In this document: piece by piece, positions 46,170 through 54,022 of the stretch
Position numbering within the stretch: the first letter of the stretch is position 1
Layout of the letters: each line of letters begins with the position of its first letter
Assembly (NCBI GenBank): GCA_902801255.1
Contig: CADCHO010000002.1
Location: 41,475 to 105,474 of the forward strand
DNA length: 64,000 bases
Direction: 5' to 3'
Source of the DNA: an uncultured Eubacteriales bacterium
Lineage (GTDB): Bacteria; Bacillota; Clostridia; Peptostreptococcales; Anaerovoracaceae
The notes under the pieces: generated by a model
The model's database searches: none
What the model was told of the DNA's origin: nothing
Seen by the model: only the letters and a program-made list of their open reading frames with translations
Made by a program: the position numbers and the translations under genes

Positions 46170-48368
46170 ATGATTTCTGTGGAAATTGATCACAATTCAG
46201 ATAAAAGCCTTTATGTACAGCTTTATGAATATCTCAAAGGGGAGATCGAGAAAGGCAGGATCGAGACAGGAGAGAGACTTCCTTCGCTGAGGACGATGTC
46301 TGAAACTGCCGGTATGAGCGTCACTACTGTTAAAGCGGCTTATGAGCAGCTGATGGTAGAAGGATATCTGACAAGCAAACCGCAGTCAGGGTATTATGCC
46401 GCACGCGGAGCTGTAATAAAGGATTCACATAAGAGGCCAAAAGGCCATGACAGAGAAGAGGTCGCGGATGTAAAGGCGCAGGAAAGCAATGCAGAAGCAC
46501 AAAAGAGCGGTGCGCTTCCGTTAAATTGCGACCTGGACTCCTTTGATTTCGTCAAATGGAAAAAATGCATGTCAACGGTTCTCAACGAAACACCGGAGCT
46601 GCTGCTCTCTGAGGCAGACCGTCAGGGAGAGCCGGCTCTCAGAGAGGAAATAGCAAGATATCTGTATAAGTCAAGAGGAGTGATCTGCACTCAGGAGCAG
46701 GTGGTGATCAGTGCCGGCACCCAGCAGCTCATTAATCATCTGGCCAGGATACTTAAAATGATGGATATAGCCCATGTGTCCGTTGAAGATCCCGGATATA
46801 TGCCTGTAAGGAGTATTTTCCGGGACTGGGGTTTCGGCATGAGCTGCATCCCGGTCAAAAAAGACGGCATAGTAATAGAGCGGCTTCCGGTAAACATCAG
46901 GACGGCTGCATATATCTGCCCTCAGAACCAGTTCCCGACCGGAGCTCTGATGCCGATCAGCCGCAGACATGAGATCCTTGACTGGGCCGAAGCCAACGAC
47001 AGCATAATCATAGAAGATGATTACGACAGCGAGCTTCGTTATACAGGAATGCCGATCCCGGCACTGCAGGGTATAGATCACGGCAACAGGGTAGTATACC
47101 TTGGCTCTTTCACATCCACACTGTTTCCGGCAATAAGGATCAGCTATATGGTGCTGCCGGAAAGAATGGTGAAGCTTTACGAGAAAATACGAAATAACTA
47201 TGACCAGACCTGCTCTAAAACGGAGCAGCTGACTCTGGCAGAGTTTATGAAGAGGGGCTTCTTTCACACAAACCTCAGACGGGTGCGCAAGCTTTACTCA
47301 ATCAAGCTTCAGGAGACACTTGATGCTATCAGAGAGTACGGGAGTGACGGCGAATTTCTGACAGCCGAGAATACTCAGTCCGGCATAAACATAATATTCA
47401 GACTGAATACCCATACAAAGGTGATCACGAAGGGACAAAACGGTGATGCCAGAAGCCTGGAGATACGCCGGGAAATGGCGGATCGTCTGGTGCATACAGC
47501 TGCCAAAGCCGGCGTCAAAGTGAGAGACATCGATCAGCTCGATCATGACGGCCAGATATATATGGTGTTCTACTATAACCAGATCCCGCTTGGGCGCATC
47601 AGAAATGCTGTCAAAACCATGATCGAAGGCTTCAAATCTGATGTAACAAAAGGCAGCCTCGGCCTTCCGGCAGTATATGAAGTCATAAGGCTGAGCGGAG
47701 GAAAACCGCAGTTCCTGAAGGAACACTATGACAGGCTCGAGAGATCCCTTGCAAGCATGAGGATACCGGTGCCTTTCACATGTGATGAGCTGGCCGGATG
47801 CATAGCTCAGCTTGCAGAAGAGAGCGGGATAAAAGATCATAATATAAAGATAGAGGCAGATATCAGCGGGCATTCAACGATGTATCTCAACCCAACACAC
47901 TATCCATCTGCGGAACAATACGAAAAGGGTGTCAGAACTGATCTGTTCAGAGGCGAGAGAAAGAACCCTAACATCAAGATGATGGACCGTGAGCTCAGAG
48001 ATGCGACCGATAAAGCTATAAAGTCGGGAAATCTGTACGAAGTGTTCCTGGTAAACAGGGATGGGATCATAACGGAGGGCAGCCGTTCAAATGTGTTCTT
48101 TATTAAAAATGGTGAGGTATACACTTCGCCGACAGATACAGTACTGCCCGGCGTCACCAGAACCGTAATTATAAGAATCCTGGAAGATGCAGGCATACCT
48201 CTTCATTATAGTGCGATAAAGCAGGAAGAACTGAGTGGATTCGATGCTGCATTCATAAGCGGCACCTCCCCTAAAGTGCTTCCTGTCGCAAATATCGGTG
48301 ATATCGCATATGATGTTGACAATCCGGTATTGAGGTCTTTAATGGCACGGTATAATATTTTGTTATAG
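46170..48368 (+). CDS. MocR-type regulator fused to a class IV aminotransferase
   Basis: A 732-residue fusion. Residues 1-70 are a GntR winged helix (YVQLYEYLKGEIEKGRI, LPSLRTMSETAGMSVTTV). About 105-465 form a class I aminotransferase-like domain as in GabR/PdxR, with CPQNQFPTG and IIEDDYDSE. About 480-732 form a class IV fold (branched-chain/D-amino acid aminotransferase type) with ITEGSRSNVFF, LPGVTR and SGTSPKVLPV. In the MocR part the PLP lysine of the usual SFSKTLxP motif is replaced by Ser316 (GSFTSTLFP), so no internal aldimine can form. The class IV half keeps the lysine position as Lys603 (NIKMM). It starts with ATG at 46170 after TTAGGAG. Confidence 0.85.
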   Translation: MISVEIDHNSDKSLYVQLYEYLKGEIEKGRIETGERLPSLRTMSETAGMSVTTVKAAYEQLMVEGYLTSKPQSGYYAARGAVIKDSHKRPKGHDREEVADVKAQESNAEAQKSGALPLNCDLDSFDFVKWKKCMSTVLNETPELLLSEADRQGEPALREEIARYLYKSRGVICTQEQVVISAGTQQLINHLARILKMMDIAHVSVEDPGYMPVRSIFRDWGFGMSCIPVKKDGIVIERLPVNIRTAAYICPQNQFPTGALMPISRRHEILDWAEANDSIIIEDDYDSELRYTGMPIPALQGIDHGNRVVYLGSFTSTLFPAIRISYMVLPERMVKLYEKIRNNYDQTCSKTEQLTLAEFMKRGFFHTNLRRVRKLYSIKLQETLDAIREYGSDGEFLTAENTQSGINIIFRLNTHTKVITKGQNGDARSLEIRREMADRLVHTAAKAGVKVRDIDQLDHDGQIYMVFYYNQIPLGRIRNAVKTMIEGFKSDVTKGSLGLPAVYEVIRLSGGKPQFLKEHYDRLERSLASMRIPVPFTCDELAGCIAQLAEESGIKDHNIKIEADISGHSTMYLNPTHYPSAEQYEKGVRTDLFRGERKNPNIKMMDRELRDATDKAIKSGNLYEVFLVNRDGIITEGSRSNVFFIKNGEVYTSPTDTVLPGVTRTVIIRILEDAGIPLHYSAIKQEELSGFDAAFISGTSPKVLPVANIGDIAYDVDNPVLRSLMARYNILL

Positions 48369-48389
48369 GGATAAAGAGAGGAGCTCTTT

Positions 48390-50846
48390 ATGAACTTGAC
48401 AGACGATGAAAAGAACAGGCAAATAATAGAAGAGCAGGCCGCAACTATCCGTCTTTTTACCGATCTTACAAAGGCGGGAAGCTGGATTATTAACTATGCA
48501 CCGGACGGCTCTTTGGAATCTGTACAATGGGGCGATGGATTCCGCAGGCTGATGGGCTACAGCGACCAAAGTGATTTTCCGGATGAAATAGAATCCTTCG
48601 TGCGGGGAATTTACCCGGAAGACAGGGAATTGCTGATGGGCGATATGACCGCCAGTGTTTTTGATGAAAATATCATGAGCACATCGGGCAAGGAATTCCG
48701 CTTTTGCAGAAAGGACGGCTCAGTCCGTTGGTTTCGCAGCAGCGGCATACTGACCCGTGATTCTGAAGGCAGGCCGGTGCAGCATAGAGGCGTTACGATC
48801 GACATAACCCAGGCGAAGGAGCATGATGATCTGTATGCTGAACTGCAAAATGAAGCTGCGTCCCTCGACACCATACATGAAATGCTCGGATCCGGCAAAT
48901 GGACGATGGATTTCGACGAAGATGGCGTGATGGAGAGCGTCACCTGGAGCGATGAGTTCCGAAGGATGCTCGGTTACAATGACGCGGATGATTTTCCGGA
49001 CGTGCTGGAATCCTGGTCCGACCTGCTGCATCCTGATGACAAGGATCGCGTGCTGCGGGAATATAACGAAACACTCTATGACTATACCGGTCAGAAGACC
49101 TATGACGTGGAATACCGGCTGCTGACGAAAAACAGAGGTTACCGCTGGTACCGGGCTGTCGGCAAACCGACACGCCGCTCTGATGGCTCGCCTAAAACTT
49201 ATGTCGGTGTGTTCATAGATATCACCGAGCAAAAGGAAATGATGCAGGAACTGGCTCAGCAGCGGGAATCGCTTAGCATTGCGCTGGAGGAAGCCAATCA
49301 GGCCAACAAAGCAAAGACGGCTTTCCTGTCTAATATGAGCCATGAGATCCGAACTCCGATGAATGCGATCATCGGACTGGACCGTATCGCTCTGAATGAT
49401 CCCGGAATATCTGATGCGACCAGGGAACACCTTGAGAAGATCGGGCTTTCAGCCCAGCATCTGCTCAGCATAATCAACGACATCCTTGACATGAGCCGCA
49501 TCGAATCCGGCCGCATGACCGTGAAGAATGAAGAGTTTTCTTTCGCAAAGGCGTTAGCCCAGGTCAATACGATCATAAGCGGCCAGTGCAGGGACAAGGA
49601 TATTGAATATGAATGCCGTGTAAAAGGTACGGTTGACGATTACTATATCGGCGATGAAATGAAGCTGCGTCAGGTTATGATCAATATCCTGGGGAACGCA
49701 GTCAAGTTTACACCGTCAGGCGGCAGCGTCACGTTTGTTGTGGAACCAACCGCAAGATTCGATGGAAAAACTACGCTTCGATTTATCATCAGCGATACTG
49801 GTATCGGAATGAGTCAGGAATTCCTTCCTAAGCTTTATGATGCATTCAGTCAGGAGGATTCATCCAGCACAAACCGCTATGGAAGCACAGGCCTGGGAAT
49901 GGCCATAACCAAGAGCTTCATTGAGCTGATGAACGGAACGATTTCAGTAGAGAGCGAAAAACAAAAGGGAACAACATTTACAGTCACGGTCACGCTGATC
50001 GACTGCGATCAAAAAAGTATTGGGGATGATGCTGATATTCCGCAGCCTCATGAACTGTGCGTATTGGTGATCGATGATGATCCGATCGCCTGTGAGCATG
50101 CGCAGCTTGTTCTGGGACAGGTGGGTGTGAATTGTGAAAAGGCATTGTCCGGAGCAGAAGGCCTGCAGATGGCGAAAGTCCGCTATGCCAGAAGGGAACC
50201 TTATAGTCTGATCCTGGTTGATTGGCGCATGCCTGATATGGACGGCATAGAAACGACCCGGCAGATACGGGCTGCCGTGGGCACCGAAACGCCGGTGATC
50301 ATACTTACCTCATACAACTGGGATGAAGTTGAGGATGAAGCGAAGGCTGCAGGTGTGGATACCTTTGTTGCAAAGCCATTATTCGCCGGGAAGGTGCTTG
50401 ATGAGTTTAAGGAAGCTTTCAAAAAGAAGAATGCGGAGCTTTTGCGGGAAACGGCAGATCTCAAAGGCCGCAGAGTGCTGTTAGCAGAAGATGTCACAGT
50501 AAATGCCGAAATTATAATGATGGTACTCTCCATGCGTGAGATACAGGTGGATCACGCGGAAAACGGACGTATCGCTGTAGAAATGTTTGAGAAACACGAA
50601 GAAGGCTATTATGATGCTGTTCTGATGGATATGCGTATGCCTGAAATGGATGGACTGGAGGCGACCCGGAGAATCAGAGCCATGGACAGACCTGATGCAA
50701 AGAAGATTCCTGTCATAGCGTTAACGGCAAATGCTTTTGATGAAGATGTTCAGCGAAGTATGCAGGCAGGTCTGAATGCACACCTGAGCAAACCGGTGGA
50801 ACCGGATATATTGTTTGAAACGTTAGAGGAGCTTTTGCATCATTAG
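48390..50846 (+). CDS. PAS-PAS hybrid sensor histidine kinase with two receiver domains
   Basis: An 818-residue soluble signalling protein. Two PAS/PAC units (about 20-140 and 155-285), a short coiled coil, HisKA with His318 in SNMSHEIRTP, a HATPase domain (INILGNAVKF, ISDTGIGM, STGLGMAITKSFIELM), then two receivers. The first has Asp611 (VDWRMPDMDG) and the second Asp747 (MDMRMPEMDG). There is no membrane segment and no HPt domain, so phosphate must pass to an external HPt or the protein is self-contained. The signal is unknown. A GAGAGGAG site precedes the ATG, 21 bases after the MocR fusion. A second hybrid kinase lies 1.7 kb downstream. Confidence 0.93.
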   Translation: MNLTDDEKNRQIIEEQAATIRLFTDLTKAGSWIINYAPDGSLESVQWGDGFRRLMGYSDQSDFPDEIESFVRGIYPEDRELLMGDMTASVFDENIMSTSGKEFRFCRKDGSVRWFRSSGILTRDSEGRPVQHRGVTIDITQAKEHDDLYAELQNEAASLDTIHEMLGSGKWTMDFDEDGVMESVTWSDEFRRMLGYNDADDFPDVLESWSDLLHPDDKDRVLREYNETLYDYTGQKTYDVEYRLLTKNRGYRWYRAVGKPTRRSDGSPKTYVGVFIDITEQKEMMQELAQQRESLSIALEEANQANKAKTAFLSNMSHEIRTPMNAIIGLDRIALNDPGISDATREHLEKIGLSAQHLLSIINDILDMSRIESGRMTVKNEEFSFAKALAQVNTIISGQCRDKDIEYECRVKGTVDDYYIGDEMKLRQVMINILGNAVKFTPSGGSVTFVVEPTARFDGKTTLRFIISDTGIGMSQEFLPKLYDAFSQEDSSSTNRYGSTGLGMAITKSFIELMNGTISVESEKQKGTTFTVTVTLIDCDQKSIGDDADIPQPHELCVLVIDDDPIACEHAQLVLGQVGVNCEKALSGAEGLQMAKVRYARREPYSLILVDWRMPDMDGIETTRQIRAAVGTETPVIILTSYNWDEVEDEAKAAGVDTFVAKPLFAGKVLDEFKEAFKKKNAELLRETADLKGRRVLLAEDVTVNAEIIMMVLSMREIQVDHAENGRIAVEMFEKHEEGYYDAVLMDMRMPEMDGLEATRRIRAMDRPDAKKIPVIALTANAFDEDVQRSMQAGLNAHLSKPVEPDILFETLEELLHH

Positions 50847-50861
50847 ATAAGGAGTTTTTCC

Positions 50862-50896
50862 GGAGGAGACAGGGAACGGTTCCCGGCCTCCTTTTT
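50862..50896 (+). terminator. Terminator after the hybrid kinase
   Basis: GGAGG...GGGAAC / GTTCCC..CCTCC compound stem followed by TTTTTG. It overlaps a REP-like repeat. Confidence 0.75.
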
Positions 50897-50939
50897 GTTG
50901 GAAACAGAGAACCGTCCCCCTGTCTACCTGTGCCTCCCT
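50869..50939. repeat. REP-like inverted repeat
   Basis: GACAGGGAACGGTTCC on one side and GGAAACAGAGAACCGTCCCC followed by CTGTC on the other form imperfect complementary halves. Such ACAGAGAACCGTCCCC strings resemble dispersed intergenic repeats seen in many bacteria. Only one copy is visible in this window. Confidence 0.5.
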
Positions 50940-51005
50940 GTTAAAAAATTATTAGAATTGAAATGCTGTTTTGCACCGCATATTATTGAAGATGGAAGGA
51001 CAGTG

Positions 51006-51019
51006 GTAGGTTATCCTAC
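51006..51019. promoter_or_regulatory. Short inverted repeat before the permease gene
   Basis: GTAGG-TTAT-CCTAC lies 28 bases before the permease start codon. It could be an operator or a small hairpin in the leader. Confidence 0.35.
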
Positions 51020-51046
51020 TAAGCATAGAGGAAGGGGGTAGTAATT

Positions 51047-52120
51047 ATGGGCTTGTATCTGAAAGACCTTTTTGCGGCTATCGCTGTTGTCTTTAACGCA
51101 ATTCCTATGGCTATGTTTTCGCTGTCATATGGATTTGCTGCATTTCCTACAGCGCTCGGATTCATAGTCGGCGGATTCGGCATGCTTCTGACTCATCAGA
51201 TCGCACCAATCTCACTGCAGGCAGAAAGTATCGTGCTTGCAGGAACCATCAGCCATGACCGCAATGAGAGACTGAACATCATCTTCTACAGCGGTATCGT
51301 AATGGCGATTCTGGGTCTATGCGGTGTGCTGACAAAGACCATGGATTTTATCGGCCCGTGCATTCTGAACGCCATGCTGGCAGGTGTTGGCCTTATGCTG
51401 GCTAAAGCCGGATTTGACATGATCAAACAGAACAGATTCGTTTCCGGCATTTCCATGGCATCGGCAATTATTGTCTATTTTGCAACCAACGATCTTATCT
51501 GGACGATCGCAGTCTCTGTTATTGTCAGTGATGTTGCACACCTTATCAAAGTCAAAGTGACAGGCCAGCAGGATCATCTGCTGGAAGTCGATATGAGCAA
51601 GGAAAGACTCATACCGCTGAAACTGACCGTTAATCCTCATATCATCCGCAGCGTACTGGCTGTCTGCACTCTTCAGATAGGCGGAAATATCGCTTATGCC
51701 ACCATTACGGCGGGCATTGCAGGAGAAACGGCAAATGTAGACGCGATCACCGTTTATTCCGGCCTGGCGGATTCGGCAAGCGCATTCTTTGGCGGTGGCC
51801 CGGTAGAAGCAATCATCAGCGGCACTGCGGCAGCACCTCATCCGTTGCTAGCGGGAGTGTTGCTGGTTGCGATCGTGTCAGCAATATTCCTGACAAGAAC
51901 GATCACAAAGCTGGCTAAGCACATTCCGGCAGAGACTATCTCGGGTTTCCTGTTCGTGCTCGGAGCCTTTGCAGTCTTCCCTGAAGATGCAAAAGCGGCA
52001 CTTACTGAAGATCCGGTCGTAGGCGCCTGTGTAATCATTGTCACAAGCTTCTCCGATCCGTTTATCGGTATGGTATCCGGTATCGCACTGAAATACGGAC
52101 TGATGTTCCTCGGAGCTTAG
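51047..52120 (+). CDS. NCS2-like purine/uracil-type permease, short form
   Basis: A 357-residue polytopic membrane protein with about ten hydrophobic segments. GGFGMLLTHQIAPISLQAESIVLAG, SGLADSASAFFGGGPVEAIISGTAAAPHP and ETISGFLFVLGAF recall the core of NCS2/AzgA-type nucleobase permeases. It is about 80-100 residues shorter than usual members (430-470), so it may be a separate branch. Substrate unassigned; purines are the best guess. An AGGAAGGGGG site precedes the ATG. It sits between two hybrid histidine kinases, whose signal could be its substrate. Confidence 0.7.
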   Translation: MGLYLKDLFAAIAVVFNAIPMAMFSLSYGFAAFPTALGFIVGGFGMLLTHQIAPISLQAESIVLAGTISHDRNERLNIIFYSGIVMAILGLCGVLTKTMDFIGPCILNAMLAGVGLMLAKAGFDMIKQNRFVSGISMASAIIVYFATNDLIWTIAVSVIVSDVAHLIKVKVTGQQDHLLEVDMSKERLIPLKLTVNPHIIRSVLAVCTLQIGGNIAYATITAGIAGETANVDAITVYSGLADSASAFFGGGPVEAIISGTAAAPHPLLAGVLLVAIVSAIFLTRTITKLAKHIPAETISGFLFVLGAFAVFPEDAKAALTEDPVVGACVIIVTSFSDPFIGMVSGIALKYGLMFLGA

Positions 52121-52522
52121 ATACAGATAAATAATATGTAAACTGAAAAAATGCAGCCTTTTTATGCAGGCTGCATTTTTCTTTATTTCCTCTTAAAACA
52201 TATGAAAACTGATGACCATCGAGAGAAGTTCAAACAATTCTCAGAGAATAATCTGGTTGTAGTAAGGGGTGCGATCCCCGATATTGATGAGTAAATCTGG
52301 ACAAAACCTCTTATTGTGTCGCTTTAAGAACGTAATGATATATTCTGTCTGTTGAATTAGCGACATTTTGTAGCTATATTGAAGTTATACTATCTGATAA
52401 AGTTTTTCTTCATATATTTCATCAATGTAGTATTAAGAAAAGGCAGATTGATGCCACACGATAAACTAAGCAAAACACTTTACATGGTAACTGATGTGCC
52501 TGAGACATAAGGAAGTGAAATA
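52121..52522. other. 402-base intergenic region with short frames only
   Basis: After the permease terminator there is a 30-codon frame at 52202-52294 (KFKQFSENNLVVVRGAIPD) without a ribosome site, perhaps a gene relic. A 19-codon frame at 52451-52510 starts after AAGGCAG and ends 13 bases before the next gene, so it could be a leader peptide. The rest is AT-rich with no clear structure. Confidence 0.6.
52146..52181 (+). terminator. Terminator after the permease gene
   Basis: AAAAATGCAGCC / GGCTGCATTTTT with a nine-base loop and T-rich tail. Confidence 0.88.
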
Positions 52523-54022
52523 GTGGGTATTATGAAAGACGTTTTTCTCTATCTGATGATATATGCCGGCAGTGCGCTGATGGCTTATAACATATCACGT
52601 TATGTGTGCTTTTCAAGAGATGTCCGGAAACACGGAAACTGGAATAAGGAGCAAAAGCTGTTTAATATTCCTATAGTTTTGCTGATCCTGTTTTTCGTCG
52701 GATATTTGATTGTCGGGTTTTTCGGGAAGCCGGATCTTGTTATGGCGGGTATCCTTTTTGGCGGTAGCATTTTCGTATTTGTTATGCTTCTTCTCATCCG
52801 CCGTACGTTTGACAGGATCCAGGAGAATGAGCAGCTTGAAGCGAAGCTGTCTGCTGCTGAAGAGGCGAGTAAAGCGAAAACATTTTTTCTGTCCAATATG
52901 TCCCATGACATCCGTACACCATTGAATGCCATTATAGGCTATACTACGCTGGCAAAACGGGAGGGTGTTACAAACGAGGAAAAAAGCGAGTATATAGATA
53001 AAATCGAAATAGCAAGCCGTCAGCTTCTGGAAATCGTGAACGATGTGCTGGAAATGAGCCGCATCGAAAGCGGGAAGTTCAGCCTTGAACCGACCTGTGT
53101 GGATTTGGAAAGCTGCATATTGGAAGCGTGCGATCTGGTCAGGACGCAGCTGGAAGCAAAAAAAATCGAATTATCCGTATCTTGTGATGTTTCGCACAAA
53201 TGGGTGCTGTGCGATAAGGTCATGCTGGATCGCGCTCTTATGAATCTGCTGTGCAACGCGGGAAAGTTTACGGAAGAAAATGGCAATGTGTCCCTGCAGA
53301 TGAAGGAACTTACCAGTGATGAAGAGACTGGCAGATATGAAATCCGGATAAAAGATACAGGTATCGGTATGAGCCAGGAATTCGTGGAGCGTTTGTTTAC
53401 TCCATTTGAACGAGAACGAACATCGACAGTCAGCAGAATCCAGGGAACAGGACTTGGTCTTGCAATTACAAAACATATTGTTGACATGATGGATGGCAAG
53501 ATAACAGTTCAGACGGAGCAAGGCAAAGGTACTGAGTTTATTATTACGACTGCCTTCCCGCTGGTGGAGCCGGAAGAGGAAATCTGTTCCAACGCGAGGG
53601 ATGAGGCCTCCTTTGAAGGTAAGCGTGCACTGCTGGTCGAAGATAATATGATCAACATGGAAATTGCTCAGATGCTGCTTGAACAGTCGGGTTTCCTGAT
53701 CGAAACAGCGGAGAATGGAAGAATAGCCGTGGAAATGACGGCAGCATCCGAGCCGGGATACTTTGATGTGATCCTGATGGATATACAAATGCCTGTTATG
53801 GATGGATATATGGCGGCGCAGGCGATACGCAATCTTCCCGACCCGGGACTCGCCGGCATCCCGATCATAGCAATGACGGCTAATGCGTTCCAGGAGGATA
53901 TAAAGAAAGCCGAGGAAGTCGGGATGAACGGGCATATCGCAAAACCGCTGGATATCCCAAGCATGAAAGCTACTCTGCAGCAAGTACTGAATCAAGCCCC
54001 GGAGGCTTTTGGTTGTTCATAA
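52523..54022 (+). CDS. Membrane hybrid histidine kinase with receiver domain
   Basis: A 499-residue sensor. Two or three hydrophobic segments (about 5-22, 48-68 and 74-92) with almost no external loop are followed by a short coiled coil. Then HisKA with His128 (SNMSHDIRTP), a HATPase domain (LLCNAGKFTEENG, IKDTGIGM, GTGLGLAITKHIVDMMDG) and a receiver with Asp420 (LMDIQMPVMDG). There is no PAS or HPt domain. The start is GTG at 52523 with AAGGAAG upstream. The kinase and receiver blocks resemble those of the larger hybrid kinase at 48390. Its last six bases overlap the convergent peptidase gene. Confidence 0.92.
   Translation: MGIMKDVFLYLMIYAGSALMAYNISRYVCFSRDVRKHGNWNKEQKLFNIPIVLLILFFVGYLIVGFFGKPDLVMAGILFGGSIFVFVMLLLIRRTFDRIQENEQLEAKLSAAEEASKAKTFFLSNMSHDIRTPLNAIIGYTTLAKREGVTNEEKSEYIDKIEIASRQLLEIVNDVLEMSRIESGKFSLEPTCVDLESCILEACDLVRTQLEAKKIELSVSCDVSHKWVLCDKVMLDRALMNLLCNAGKFTEENGNVSLQMKELTSDEETGRYEIRIKDTGIGMSQEFVERLFTPFERERTSTVSRIQGTGLGLAITKHIVDMMDGKITVQTEQGKGTEFIITTAFPLVEPEEEICSNARDEASFEGKRALLVEDNMINMEIAQMLLEQSGFLIETAENGRIAVEMTAASEPGYFDVILMDIQMPVMDGYMAAQAIRNLPDPGLAGIPIIAMTANAFQEDIKKAEEVGMNGHIAKPLDIPSMKATLQQVLNQAPEAFGCS

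Noticed and set aside
51000-51046. Purine riboswitch before the NCS2-like permease
   Set aside because: The leader is short and lacks the three-way junction motifs; only a 5-bp hairpin is visible.
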